A stretch of DNA of 64,000 nucleotides from Massilia sp. WG5 (GCF_001412595.2 NZ_CP012640.2:2356001-2420000), one strand, 5' to 3'; shown: positions 48,951 to 58,348, counted from the stretch's first letter. Notes: a model not told the origin generated them from the letters alone. Program-made: numbers and translations.

Positions 48951-51872
48951 ATGAAGCCAACTATCCTCGCCATCGCCGCGGCCCTTGTCGCACAATCCAT
49001 TCCAGCCCTCGCCGCCGAGGCGCCGCCCCTGCGCTTCGACCTCTACGTGCGCGGCGCCTTCAACGGCTGGGGCACCGACAACCAGCTGGCCTGGAAGGGC
49101 AAGGGCGTGTACGAGACCGACATCCTGATCAGCCCCGGCAACCACGCCTTCAAGATCGGCAGCAAGGACTGGAACGCCGAGTGGGTCGCGAACCCGTCCG
49201 CCAGCGTGGCGGTCAAGCCCGGCGCGGCCTATCCGCTGGCCCTCGAGGCGGGCCCCGAGGACTACCTGTTCACGAAGCAGACCACGACCTTCCGCTTCCG
49301 CGTCGACGTCAGCGATCCGGCGAAACCGGTGCTCAGCGTGAACCGCGTCGACACCCCGGCCGCCGGCCCGGCCGTCGATCCGCACGCGAACGCCGGCGCG
49401 ACCGCCTCCCTGGCGTTCCCGACCTGGGACGGCAAGCAGGAGACGGCGCGGTTCTCGGTGCGCGACCCGCAGGCGCCTCTGCGCAGCTACGCGCACTCGA
49501 CCACCATGCAGCTGCGGGACCCCGGCCCGCAGTACACCACCTACCAGGAAGACGCGGCCCTGCCCCGGGTCCGCAGCGGCAACCTCGGCTTCGACGCCCT
49601 GTTCGCGCTGGCGGCCCACGAGATGCGCCTGGACTCCGTCAAGGAGATCCGCGACGGTAACTACAACGGCAACAACGCGATCCCCTGCGACTGCTTCGAG
49701 ACCGGGGAAAAGTGGCACTACGTCTGGACCCGCGACCTGTCCTATGCCGCCGACCTCGGCCTGGCCATGCTGGATCCGCAGCGGGTGCGCAATTCGCTGC
49801 TGTTCAAGCTTTCCGGCTGGCGCGACGGCATCGCCAGGGCCCCGCAGGTCGCAGGCACGCCGGACGGACTGCAGGTCGTGCAGGACACCGGCAGCGGCGG
49901 CAGCTGGCCGGTCAGCACCGACCGCATCACCTGGGCCTTCGCCGCCGAGGAAGTGCTGAAATCCCTGCCCCCTGCCGAGCGCCAGGCCTTCGCCGCCACC
50001 GCGCTGAAAGCCCTGTCGAACACCATCGACAACGACCGCCTCGCCGCCTTCGACAAAGCCACCGGCCTGTACACGGGCGAGGAATCCTTCCTCGACTGGC
50101 GCGACCAGAGCTATGCGGCATGGATTCCGCAAGACCTGGCCTCGATGGCGAGTTCGAAGGCGCTGTCGACCAACGTCGGCCACTACAAGGCCCTGAGCCT
50201 GGCCAGCCAGCTGGCGCGCGAACAGGGAGACGCGGCCCGCGCCGCGCGCTACGCAGGCTGGGCGCGCGAGCTGAAGCGCGCCATCAACGCCCGCCTCTGG
50301 CTGCAGGACGCCGGCATGTACAGCAGCCTCACCGCCGCGCACTTCGACGGCGCGCCGATGCACAAGTTCGACTGGCTGGGACAGTCGCTCGCCATCCTCA
50401 CCGGCGTCGCCGACGCCAGGCAGGCGCGCAGCATCCTGGCCAGCTATCCGCACGGCCCGATGGGCGCGCCCGTGATCTGGCCACAGCAGCTTGACATGCC
50501 GGTCTACCACAACCGCGCGATGTGGCCTTTCGTGACGGCCTACGGACTGCGCGCCGCGGTGGCGGGCCGGAACGTGGCGGTGGCCGACGCCGCCTACGAT
50601 TCGCTGATGCGCGGCGCCGCCCTGAACCTGTCGAACATGGAGAACCTGGAGTGGCTGTCCGGCCAGTCCGTGCTGCTGGACGAAGCCCATCCCGGGCTGA
50701 TCGGGCCCGTCATCAACTCGAAGCGCCAGCTGTGGTCCGTCGGCGCCTACCTCGGCATGGTGGTGCGCAACGTCTTCGGGGTCTCGACCACCGGCGATGG
50801 CGTCAATCTGCAGCCCTTCGTGACCGCGAAACTGCGCAGCGGCGTGTTCGCGGCCGCCGACAGCGTCACGCTGGACAACCTGCGCCTGCAGGGCCACAGG
50901 ATCGCCGTGACGCTGCGCCTGCCGAAGGCTGCCGGTGCAGGCACGAACGGCGTCTACGCGGTCGAGCGCATCCTCCTGGACGGCAAGCCCGTCGCCGGCG
51001 CCATCCCGTGGAGCGCGCTGGCGTCCGAGAACCATATCGAGATCGTGCTTGGCGCGCTGGAGCCGGGCGAGCAGGCGATCCGCCGCGTGAACGCCGACCC
51101 GTATCTGGAGACGCCGGCCGTGTTCGGGCCGCACGAGCCGGTCATCGCGGCCATGCGACGCGACGGCGCCGGCCACGCCATCCTCGACATCGCATCGACC
51201 GACAAAGGCGAGGTACGCTACAACGTCTACCGCGACGGCAGGCTGGTGGCCACGAAGCTGCCGGCCGGCGCCTGGACCGCCCGCCAGGCCTCGAGCACCG
51301 CCTGCTATGCCGTCGAAGCGGAATTTACCGGCTCCGGCAACCGCAGCCATCACAGCCGGCCGCGCTGCGTCGATGCCGGCATCGCCATCGCCGTCACCGA
51401 CGCGCGCGTGAAGGCGGACGTGCCGCTAGCCCCGCCGAACGCACGCTTCGACGAGCCGCACCTGGCCGGCTGGGGCAAGCCGCAGGACCGCTTCAGCGTC
51501 AGGGACATCAGGGCGCCGGCGGCCGGCCGGTACGCCGTGCAGGTCCGCTACCACAACGGCGCCAACCAGGTGAACCTGGGCATCAGCGGTGGCGTAAAAT
51601 GGCTGGCGGTCAAGGATGAGTCCGGCGCCATCGTCGCGCAGGGCGTGGTGCAGCTGCCGCACGCGCGCCTCGAGAAGGCACATACGCCGATCGTGTATTC
51701 GACCCCGCTGACGGTGCGCTTGACAGCGAAGACCGCCTATCGGATCGAGATGAGCGACTTCTATAACATGAGCTACCTGCAGAGCAACAGCAGCTTCAGT
51801 GCGGCCGGCGGCGTCGAGGGACCATCGAACCGCTTCGACATCTATGGCGTGCGCCTGCTGCGCGTGCGCTGA
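48951..51872 (+). CDS. Exported six-hairpin glycosidase-like protein with X25/CBM-like N-terminal domain
   Basis: A 973-residue protein with a signal peptide (ends ALA-AEA). Residues ~25-120 resemble the X25 domain of pullulanases (LYVRGAFNGWGTDNQLAWKGKGVYETDI). Residues ~190-620 look like an (alpha/alpha)6 six-hairpin glycosidase (HYVWTRDLSYAADLGLAMLD, SFLDWRDQSYAAW, GPVINSKRQLWSVGAYLGMV). The last ~200 residues look like a galactose-binding-like beta domain. The exact GH family cannot be given; an exo-acting glucosidase on maltodextrin ends is plausible. GTG 48927 would lie within hairpin 2, and ATG 48951 has no ribosome binding site, so coupling to the amylase is possible. Confidence 0.8.
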   Translation: MKPTILAIAAALVAQSIPALAAEAPPLRFDLYVRGAFNGWGTDNQLAWKGKGVYETDILISPGNHAFKIGSKDWNAEWVANPSASVAVKPGAAYPLALEAGPEDYLFTKQTTTFRFRVDVSDPAKPVLSVNRVDTPAAGPAVDPHANAGATASLAFPTWDGKQETARFSVRDPQAPLRSYAHSTTMQLRDPGPQYTTYQEDAALPRVRSGNLGFDALFALAAHEMRLDSVKEIRDGNYNGNNAIPCDCFETGEKWHYVWTRDLSYAADLGLAMLDPQRVRNSLLFKLSGWRDGIARAPQVAGTPDGLQVVQDTGSGGSWPVSTDRITWAFAAEEVLKSLPPAERQAFAATALKALSNTIDNDRLAAFDKATGLYTGEESFLDWRDQSYAAWIPQDLASMASSKALSTNVGHYKALSLASQLAREQGDAARAARYAGWARELKRAINARLWLQDAGMYSSLTAAHFDGAPMHKFDWLGQSLAILTGVADARQARSILASYPHGPMGAPVIWPQQLDMPVYHNRAMWPFVTAYGLRAAVAGRNVAVADAAYDSLMRGAALNLSNMENLEWLSGQSVLLDEAHPGLIGPVINSKRQLWSVGAYLGMVVRNVFGVSTTGDGVNLQPFVTAKLRSGVFAAADSVTLDNLRLQGHRIAVTLRLPKAAGAGTNGVYAVERILLDGKPVAGAIPWSALASENHIEIVLGALEPGEQAIRRVNADPYLETPAVFGPHEPVIAAMRRDGAGHAILDIASTDKGEVRYNVYRDGRLVATKLPAGAWTARQASSTACYAVEAEFTGSGNRSHHSRPRCVDAGIAIAVTDARVKADVPLAPPNARFDEPHLAGWGKPQDRFSVRDIRAPAAGRYAVQVRYHNGANQVNLGISGGVKWLAVKDESGAIVAQGVVQLPHARLEKAHTPIVYSTPLTVRLTAKTAYRIEMSDFYNMSYLQSNSSFSAAGGVEGPSNRFDIYGVRLLRVR

Positions 51873-51883
51873 ACAGGAAACCT

Positions 51884-52969
51884 ATGAAACGACTCATGAA
51901 GACGGCCGCGGCGGCGATGCTGCTGGCCCTGGCAGCCGGGCAGGCCGGCGCCACCACGGTCCGCGTGCACTACCCGGCCGGCAAGGAAGGCATCCGCATC
52001 GTCGGCGACAAGGGGCCGATGAGCTGGTCGAAAAGCGTGCCGGCGCAGGGGCCGGAGGGTCCGGTGAACATCTGGACCTATACCTGGCCCGACGCGCTGG
52101 GCGAGGTGCAGATGAAGCCGACGCTGGGCGAGGACAAGGTCTCGGTCGGCGGCGCCTACAAGCTGGCGGCGGGCAGCACGGTCGACATCTACCCCTTCTT
52201 CGGCGCGCCCTTCGGCAAGCTCACCATCGTGAAGGATTTCGCCTCGCCACAGCTGAAGAACAGCCGCGCGCTGCGCATCTGGCTGCCGCCCAGCTATGCC
52301 GAGAACCCGGCCAAGCGCTATCCGGTGCTGTACATGCACGACGGCCAGAACCTGTTCGATGCGAAGACCGCGTCCTATGGCGTCGAATGGGGCATCGACG
52401 AAACCATGAACCGCCTGGTGGCGATGGGGACGGTGGACGAGGTGATCGTGGTCGGCATCGACAACACGCCGGACCGCATCCCCGAATACACGCCCTGCTG
52501 CGACCCGAAATACGGCGGCGGCAAGCTCGATGCCTACGGCGCCTTCATCGTCGAGACGGTAAAGCCATACATCGACCAGCACTACCGCACCCTGCCGGGC
52601 AAGGAGACGACCGCGATCATGGGTTCCTCGCTGGGCGGCATCGCCTCGGTCGCGATCGCGCAGCGCTACCCGGACCTGTTCTCGAAGGCGGGCGGCGTGT
52701 CCAGCTCGTTCTGGTGGAACAAGGGCGCTTTGATCTCGAAGCTGCCGGCGCACCTGCCGGTCAAGTTCTACCTCGACGCCGGCACCAGCGACGACGGCCT
52801 GGAAGACACCAGCAAAATGGTCGAGGCCATGCGCGCCAAGGGCTACCGCGAGAGCGAGGACCTGATGTTCTTCAAGGCCGAAGGCGGCCGCCACAACGAG
52901 GCGTCGTGGGCGGCGCGGGTGGAGAAGCCGCTGACGTGGTTCTTCCCGTGGGGGAGCACGAAGCAATAA
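51884..52969 (+). CDS. Exported alpha/beta hydrolase, esterase family, with N-terminal CBM-like domain
   Basis: A 361-residue protein with a signal peptide (ends AGA-TTV). A ~95-residue beta-rich domain precedes a Fes/Esterase-D type hydrolase (~115-355; RIWLPPSYAENPAKRYPVLYMHDGQNLFD). The nucleophile is Ser249 in GSSLGG, with His near residue 345 in GGRHNEASW. Members remove acyl groups from sugars or polysaccharides; relatives are common beside amylases and receptors. It begins 11 bases after the six-hairpin gene, so it belongs to the amylase operon. Action on acylated glucans is inferred from context only. Confidence 0.83.
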   Translation: MKRLMKTAAAAMLLALAAGQAGATTVRVHYPAGKEGIRIVGDKGPMSWSKSVPAQGPEGPVNIWTYTWPDALGEVQMKPTLGEDKVSVGGAYKLAAGSTVDIYPFFGAPFGKLTIVKDFASPQLKNSRALRIWLPPSYAENPAKRYPVLYMHDGQNLFDAKTASYGVEWGIDETMNRLVAMGTVDEVIVVGIDNTPDRIPEYTPCCDPKYGGGKLDAYGAFIVETVKPYIDQHYRTLPGKETTAIMGSSLGGIASVAIAQRYPDLFSKAGGVSSSFWWNKGALISKLPAHLPVKFYLDAGTSDDGLEDTSKMVEAMRAKGYRESEDLMFFKAEGGRHNEASWAARVEKPLTWFFPWGSTKQ

Positions 52970-53005
52970 AGACGGCGCTGCGATTTCGTTCACGCACCGT
53001 AAAAA

Positions 53006-53032
53006 CGTCGTTCCCGCGCAGGCGGGAATCCA
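53006..53032. repeat. REP-like palindrome, CGTCGTTCCCGC variant
   Basis: CGTTCCCGC-N4-GCGGGAATC, with the same CGCAGG centre as the GTCGTCCCC copies. A half copy in inverted orientation (CCTGCGCGGGGA, about 53048-53059) follows. Confidence 0.75.
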
Positions 53033-53059
53033 ATTCGGCGTGTACCACCTGCGCGGGGA

Positions 53060-53086
53060 GTCATTTCGGGCAATGCCCGGAATGAC
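53060..53086. repeat. Second palindrome, GTCATTTCGGGC type
   Basis: GTCATTTCGGGC pairs with GCCCGGAATGAC over a 3-base loop (12 bp, one G-T pair). It completes a cluster of two and a half palindromes in the 120-base gap between the converging esterase and GNAT genes and may also end both transcripts. Confidence 0.7.
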
Positions 53087-53089
53087 GCT

Positions 53090-53605
53090 CTACTGTTCCG
53101 GCAATTCCATACTATATAAATTCGTCCCCGCATCCCCCGGCGCCAGGTGCGTGAACCGCACGAAGCCCATCCCCAGCTTGCGCAGCAGGCCGTTGGAGGC
53201 GATGTTGTTGGGCGAGACGATCGCCAGCAGGCGGCGGATGCCCAGGGTCGGCGCGTAGTCCAGCACGGCCCGCGCGGCCTCGAAGGCATAGCCCTGGCCG
53301 CGCCAGTCGGGCAGGTAGGCGTAGCCGAGGTCGATCTCGTCCAGGGTGTCGCGCTTGATCAGGCCGCACATGCCGATCGGTACGCCCGCTTCCTTCAGTT
53401 CGACCACGTACAGGGAATGGCCGCGCTCTTCCTGCATGGCGATCGGCCCGATCAGCAAGGCCTGGTGCGCCTGTTCCACCGTGCGGATGCCCTTGTCGCC
53501 GATGTGCTCGATGAAGGCCGGGTCGTTGACCAGCGCGCAGAAGAAGGCGGCGTCGTCCGTCCTTGCGGTGCGTACGCGCAAGCGCGCGGTCTCGACAATC
53601 TTCAT
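53090..53605 (-). CDS. GNAT acetyltransferase, RimJ/RimL type
   Basis: A 171-residue acetyltransferase of the RimJ/RimL group: start VETARLRVRTARTDDAAFFCALVNDPAFIEHIG, acetyl-CoA loop LPDWRGQGYAFEAARAVLDYA (~100-120) and the ASNGLLRKLGMGFV end motif. It starts 4 bases after the stop of the next GNAT gene upstream, so the two form an operon. Some members acetylate ribosomal proteins, others small molecules; the target is unknown. Confidence 0.88.
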   Translation of the reverse strand: MKIVETARLRVRTARTDDAAFFCALVNDPAFIEHIGDKGIRTVEQAHQALLIGPIAMQEERGHSLYVVELKEAGVPIGMCGLIKRDTLDEIDLGYAYLPDWRGQGYAFEAARAVLDYAPTLGIRRLLAIVSPNNIASNGLLRKLGMGFVRFTHLAPGDAGTNLYSMELPEQ

Positions 53606-53609
53606 TGCT

Positions 53610-54140
53610 TCACTCTTTCTCGGGATAGTCCCAGCGCGCCGGGTCTTCCAGTAATTTATACATCACATAGGCGTCGACATAACCCAGGCGGCGGTGCAGG
53701 TAAGCCTTGGGCAGGGTGCCGACGATCGAGAAGCCGAGCCGCTTCCACAGGTTGATCGCGGCATTGTTGGTGCTGACGACGTAATTGAACTGCATCGCCA
53801 GGTAACGCTGGCGGCGCGCTTCTTCGATGCTGTGCTCGCCCAGCATGCGGCCCACCCCCACGCCCTGGGCGTTCGGGCTCACCATATAGGCGGCATTCGC
53901 CACGTGGGCCCCGCGTCCGGCGTGGTTCGGCTGCAGCTTGTACATTCCGAGCACCCTCTCCTCCCCCTTCACCGCCACGAAGGTCGTCGCGCTCGGCGCG
54001 AACCAGTACTCATGGCTGTCTTCACGGCTGGTGGCGGGACCGTGGGCGAAGGTTTCGCCGCTGGCGACATGCGCCTGGAAGATGCTCCACATGGCATTGA
54101 AGTCGGTGTCATTGGCTGGTCGAATCTGGATGTCTCTCAC
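53610..54140 (-). CDS. GNAT family N-acetyltransferase
   Basis: A 176-residue acetyltransferase with N-terminal strand IQIRPANDTDFNAMWSIFQAHV, acetyl-CoA loop SPNAQGVGVGRMLGEHSIEEAR (~90-110) and NNAAINLWKRLGFSIVGTLP. Its GTG start at 54140 has only a weak ribosome binding site. First gene of a two-GNAT operon. Substrate unknown. Confidence 0.87.
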   Translation of the reverse strand: MRDIQIRPANDTDFNAMWSIFQAHVASGETFAHGPATSREDSHEYWFAPSATTFVAVKGEERVLGMYKLQPNHAGRGAHVANAAYMVSPNAQGVGVGRMLGEHSIEEARRQRYLAMQFNYVVSTNNAAINLWKRLGFSIVGTLPKAYLHRRLGYVDAYVMYKLLEDPARWDYPEKE

Positions 54141-54211
54141 TGCTGGCCTGCCTACATATAACGAAAGCGCAAGATTCTAAACCGCATTTTATCCGCACGG
54201 CTAGGGAAAAA

Positions 54212-54227
54212 TGTAACTGCATTTACA
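54212..54227. promoter_or_regulatory. Possible operator upstream of the GNAT operon
   Basis: TGTAA-CTGCAT-TTACA is an inverted repeat in the 173-base gap between codA and the GNAT pair. The gap has no convincing gene: an AGGAGG at 54226-54231 on the plus strand is followed only by very short frames. Confidence 0.35.
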
Positions 54228-54313
54228 GGAGGAAATTGAATTGCGGTAGGCAACTTTTCCTGCAGATTTAGCACAAACTTCCTGCGGATCGCGCGATTTT
54301 CTGCCAAAAATCC

Positions 54314-55594
54314 CTACTCCTTCCGGGTAAGGCGAAAATCGACGCTGGCCGGCCGGTCTGGCAGGTGCAGGGTGGCACGCGCCGGCGGCGCTTCACTGAT
54401 GACCCGGCCGCGGCGCAGCACCAGGCGGCGCGCGGCGCGCAGGCGGATCGCCTCGACCGGACCACCGGCGTCGAGCAGCACCAGGTCGGCATTGCAGCCC
54501 GGCGCGATGCCGTAGCCCTGCAGGCCGAGGATGCGCGCCGGGGTCTCGGTGACGGCCTGGAAACACTGGCGCATGGCGGCCTGGCCCGTCATCTGGGCTA
54601 CGTGCAGGCCCATGTGCGCGACTTCCAGCATGTCGCCGGAGCCGAGGCCGTACCACGGATCCATCACGCAGTCGTGGCCGAACGCGACCGGCACCCCGGC
54701 GGCCAGCAGTTCCGGCACCCGGGTCATGCCGCGCCGCTTCGGATAGCTGTCGTGGCGGCCCTGCAGGGTGATGTTGATGAGGGGGTTGGCGATCGCCGCC
54801 ACGCCCGATTCGGCGATCAGCGGAATCAGCTTGCTGGCGTAATAGTTGTCCATCGAATGCATCGACGTCAGGTGCGAGCCCGTCACCCTGCCCTGCAGCC
54901 CGAGCCGCTGGGTCTCGCAGGCCAGGGTCTCGATGTGGCGCGACAGCGGGTCGTCGGTCTCGTCGCAATGCATGTCGACCATCAGGCCCTGCTCCGCCGC
55001 GAATTCGCACAGCAGGCGCACCGACTCGGCGCCGAGCGCCATGGTGCGCTCAAAATGCGGGATGCCGCCGACCACGTCCACGCCCATCGCGATCGCGCGC
55101 TTCAGGTTGCCGAAAGCGCTTGGGCTCCGCAGCAGGCCGTCCTGCGGGAAGGCGACCAGCTGCAGGTCGATGTAGGGCGCCACGCGGCGCTTCACTTCCA
55201 GCAGGGCCTCGACCGCCAGCAACCGGTCGTCGCAGACGTCGACGTGGGTGCGGATCGCCAGCAGGCCGCGCGCCACGGCCCAGTCGCAGTACTGCAGCGC
55301 GCGTTCGATCAGGGCTTCCTGCGCCAGCTGGGGTTTCAGCTCGCCCCACAGCGCGATCCCCTCCAGCAGGGTGCCGGACTCGTTCACGCGCGGCAGGCCG
55401 TAGCTGAGGGTGGCGTCCATGTGGAAGTGGGCGTCCACGAAGGGCGGGCTCACGAGGCTGCCTTCGGCGTCGATCTCGCGCCGGCCCTGCTGCGGCAGCG
55501 TCGGCCCGACCGCGGCGATGCGCTCGCCCTCGATGGCGATGTCGATCGAATGGCGGCCGTCGGCCAGGGTGGCGTTGCGGATGACGAGGTCCAT
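54314..55594 (-). CDS. codA: Cytosine deaminase / amidohydrolase family
   Basis: A 426-residue amidohydrolase (E. coli CodA: 427). Metal ligands are His56 and His58 in VDAHFHMD, the VDMHCDETDD loop with His and Glu, a His in GSHLTSMHSMD, and Asp in GHDCVMDPWYG. Cytosine deaminase converts cytosine to uracil; relatives act on isoguanine or creatinine. AGGAG before ATG 55594 fixes the start. No codB-type permease is adjacent, so a salvage role is likely but the substrate is not certain. Confidence 0.88.
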   Translation of the reverse strand: MDLVIRNATLADGRHSIDIAIEGERIAAVGPTLPQQGRREIDAEGSLVSPPFVDAHFHMDATLSYGLPRVNESGTLLEGIALWGELKPQLAQEALIERALQYCDWAVARGLLAIRTHVDVCDDRLLAVEALLEVKRRVAPYIDLQLVAFPQDGLLRSPSAFGNLKRAIAMGVDVVGGIPHFERTMALGAESVRLLCEFAAEQGLMVDMHCDETDDPLSRHIETLACETQRLGLQGRVTGSHLTSMHSMDNYYASKLIPLIAESGVAAIANPLINITLQGRHDSYPKRRGMTRVPELLAAGVPVAFGHDCVMDPWYGLGSGDMLEVAHMGLHVAQMTGQAAMRQCFQAVTETPARILGLQGYGIAPGCNADLVLLDAGGPVEAIRLRAARRLVLRRGRVISEAPPARATLHLPDRPASVDFRLTRKE

Positions 55595-55620
55595 GCGCTT
55601 TCTCCTGATGAGGTAAGTCA

Positions 55621-55640
55621 TTGTACCGTTAATGATACAA
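55621..55640. promoter_or_regulatory. Candidate operator upstream of codA
   Basis: TTGTA-N3-TTAA-N3-TACAA, a 20-bp inverted repeat (16 of 20 symmetric), 27 bases before the codA start. Its right end contains TACAAT on the minus strand, usable as a -10 box, so a bound protein would repress codA. Confidence 0.5.
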
Positions 55641-55769
55641 ATTAATAAACTATGCTGCGGCGCAAGATTTCCTTGCAAAAACAACACAAATACTTCTTTC
55701 CAACACTTACGAACGCCTTTACACTAGATCTTATTGCAGTGCGTCATAACTGAATAAAAAGGGATCCAG

Positions 55770-56522
55770 ATGACTCCATTTTCCGACCAGTTGTCCGCCG
55801 TCCGCCAGGCCCAGTTGGAGGCCCAGCTCGACATGTTCCGCAACTTGAGCTCGCGCGCGCTCGACAGCGCCAGCCAGCTCGTCGCGCTGAACATGCGCAC
55901 CTCGCGTGCCACGATGGAGCAGGCCGCCGGCACCGTGAAGCACCTGCTCGAAGCGCGCGATCCGCGCGACCTGTTCGCCGTCGGTTCCGCCGCCCAGGGC
56001 CAATGGCAAACCCTGTTCTCCTATGGCCGCGAGCTGTTCGGCCTGGCCATCGGGGCGCGTGCGCTGCCCACGCCGATGCCGCTGCTGGCCGCACCGGCGC
56101 CGACCGCGAACGTCCCGACCACCTATACCCAGGTCATCGAGCAGGCCTCGATCGCCGCCGATGCCGCTGCCACGATCACCAGCGAGATCGCCGCCGCCGC
56201 CGTGGACATCGGCGCCGCGCAGGCCGAAGCCGCGATCGATGCCGGGACCGTGCATCCGCAGGCCGAACCGGCAGCCGACGCCCGGCTCGCCCAAGCCGAA
56301 GCGCTGATCGACGCCGCCATCGCCGACGAGGTTCCGCCCGCCGAACCCACGCCGCTGGCCAAGGCCCTGCACGAGGTCGCCCCGAAACCGGCCGCCGCCG
56401 AGCATCCGATCGCCTCCACCGTGCCGCTGCAGGCCGAAGGCCAGGTCGCGCTGCCGGCCGTCGCCCCGGTCGACAACACGGTGCGGCCGGCCAAGCCGTC
56501 GCGCGGCCCGCGCCGCAAGTAA
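55770..56522 (+). CDS. phaP: Phasin family protein (polyhydroxyalkanoate granule)
   Basis: A 250-residue protein whose first ~100 residues form the phasin helices (FSDQLSAVRQAQLEAQLDMFRNLSSRALDSASQLVALNMRTSRATMEQA, then LLEARDPRDLFAVGSAAQGQWQ). The remainder is Ala/Pro/Glu-rich and low-complexity, ending in a basic SRGPRRK tail. Phasins coat polyhydroxybutyrate granules. AAGGGA precedes ATG 55770. No PHB synthase is in the window. Confidence 0.9.
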   Translation: MTPFSDQLSAVRQAQLEAQLDMFRNLSSRALDSASQLVALNMRTSRATMEQAAGTVKHLLEARDPRDLFAVGSAAQGQWQTLFSYGRELFGLAIGARALPTPMPLLAAPAPTANVPTTYTQVIEQASIAADAAATITSEIAAAAVDIGAAQAEAAIDAGTVHPQAEPAADARLAQAEALIDAAIADEVPPAEPTPLAKALHEVAPKPAAAEHPIASTVPLQAEGQVALPAVAPVDNTVRPAKPSRGPRRK

Positions 56523-56596
56523 GCGGACAGCGCAAGAGCCTGCCAAACAGGGTACATTAGCGGTCCTCGGAAACGGAACGAAGAACAGGACAGGCA

Positions 56597-58348
56597 ATGG
56601 GTTTGGCAAGGCTGATCGGCGGCTTCGTACGCCGGCATTGGCGTTCGTACGCGTCGTCGGCGGTCATGCTGTTCGGCGTCGCCCTGTGCTCGGTGCTGGT
56701 GCCGCGCAAGGTCGGCGCCACCATCGACGCCCTGGCGGCGCACCGCCTCCAGGGCCACGAACTCACCATCCAGCTGCTGCAGCTGCTGGGCCTGGGCCTG
56801 GCGATCTATGTCTTGCGCGTGGCCTGGCGGCTGCGCCTGTATTCGGCCGCCTACCGTCTCGGGGTCGAGCTGCGCACGAAGCTGTATGCGCGCCTCTCGG
56901 CCCAGGGCCCGGCCTTCTACCAGCGCCAGCGCACCGGCGACCTGATGGCGCTGGCCACCAATGACATCGACGCCATCGAGCAGGCCGCCGGCGAGGCGAT
57001 GCTGGCCGGCTTCGACGGCACGCTTACCCTGGTCATGGTGCTCGGCATCATGTTCCTCGGCGTCGACTGGCGCCTGACCCTGATCGCCCTCCTGCCCTTC
57101 CCGCTGATGGCGCTGGCGTTCTGGCGCATTTCCAGCCACATCCACACGGCCTCCGGCGATTCGCTGAGGCGCTTTTCCGCCCTCAACGACCACGTACAGG
57201 AGACCCTGAGCGGCGTGCGCACCCTGCGCGCCCTCGGCCTCGAGCAGCGCAGCGCCAGCCAGTTCGCGGAGCTCGCGTCGAACGCGGCCCACGCCAGCCT
57301 GACGGCGCAGAAATGGGAAGCGGCCTACGAGCCGGCGGTCGGCCTGACCCTCACCGCCGCCACCGGCCTGACCCTCGGCCTGGGCGGCTACCTGGTGTGG
57401 AACGGCCAGCTCACCATCGGTTCGCTGACCAGTTTCACGATGTACCTCGGACAGCTGATCTGGCCGATGTTCGCGGCCGGCTGGGTGCTGTCGCTGATCG
57501 AGCGCGGACGCGCCGCGCTGGCGCGCCTGCAGCCGCTGCTGGAGGCGCCGCTGACCGTGGTCGACGAGGGCACCGTCGACACGCTGCAGCGCGGCCCGCT
57601 GGTGCTGGACGGGGTGCGCTTTGCCTACGGGGGACAGGAGCGTGCTGCGCTGCAGGATATCTCGCTGCGCCTGGAGCCGGGCCAGACCCTGGGCCTGGTC
57701 GGCCCCACCGGCGCCGGCAAGTCGACCCTGCTGCGGGTGCTGCTGCGCCAGGCCGAGCCCCAGCACGGCCATGTCAGCTGGGGCGGGCATGCGCTCGACG
57801 AGTACCGGCTGGCCACGCTGCGCGCCGGGATCAGCTGGGTGCCGCAGGAGTCCTTCCTGTTCTCGGCCTCGATCGCCGAGAACATCGCCCTCGGCCGCCC
57901 CGGCGCCGCGCGCGCGGAGATCGAGCAGGCGGCGAAGATGGCCGACATCCACGACGATATCCTGCGTTTCCCGGACGCTTACGACACCCCGGTCGGCGAA
58001 AAAGGCATCACCCTGTCCGGCGGCCAGCGCCAGCGCGTCGCGATCGCGCGCGCACTGCTGGTGCAAAGCCCGCTGCTGCTGCTCGACGATGCCTTGTCCG
58101 CCGTCGATACCGGCACCGAAACCCGCATCCTCGACCACCTCGACGAGCTGCGCGCCAGCCGCCCGGAACTGTCGGCAGTCATCGCCAGCCATCGCCTGTC
58201 GGCCGTGGTCAAGGCCGACCTGATCGTCGTGCTGAAGGAAGGCCGGATCCTCGAATCGGGCAGCCACGAAACGCTGCTGGAACGCGATGGATGGTATGCC
58301 AGCCAGTGGCGCTATCAACAACTGGAGGCCAGCCTCGATGCAGTCTAA
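56597..58348 (+). CDS. mdlA: ABC transporter half, MdlA-like
   Basis: A 583-residue fused membrane/ATPase half-transporter: six helices (~1-310) and a nucleotide-binding domain with Walker A GPTGAGKST, Q-loop WVPQESFLFS, signature LSGGQ and Walker B LLLLDDALSAVD. The catalytic Glu after Walker B is Asp, so this half is the degenerate partner of a heterodimer, as in MdlA/SmdA. AGGACAGG precedes ATG 56597. It overlaps the second half by 11 bases. The pair is probably a multidrug or lipid exporter in the inner membrane. Confidence 0.92.
   Translation: MGLARLIGGFVRRHWRSYASSAVMLFGVALCSVLVPRKVGATIDALAAHRLQGHELTIQLLQLLGLGLAIYVLRVAWRLRLYSAAYRLGVELRTKLYARLSAQGPAFYQRQRTGDLMALATNDIDAIEQAAGEAMLAGFDGTLTLVMVLGIMFLGVDWRLTLIALLPFPLMALAFWRISSHIHTASGDSLRRFSALNDHVQETLSGVRTLRALGLEQRSASQFAELASNAAHASLTAQKWEAAYEPAVGLTLTAATGLTLGLGGYLVWNGQLTIGSLTSFTMYLGQLIWPMFAAGWVLSLIERGRAALARLQPLLEAPLTVVDEGTVDTLQRGPLVLDGVRFAYGGQERAALQDISLRLEPGQTLGLVGPTGAGKSTLLRVLLRQAEPQHGHVSWGGHALDEYRLATLRAGISWVPQESFLFSASIAENIALGRPGAARAEIEQAAKMADIHDDILRFPDAYDTPVGEKGITLSGGQRQRVAIARALLVQSPLLLLDDALSAVDTGTETRILDHLDELRASRPELSAVIASHRLSAVVKADLIVVLKEGRILESGSHETLLERDGWYASQWRYQQLEASLDAV

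Noticed and set aside
54226..54290. AGGAGG followed by short plus-strand frames
   Set aside because: Only frames of 1-11 codons from TTG starts; not enough to call a gene.
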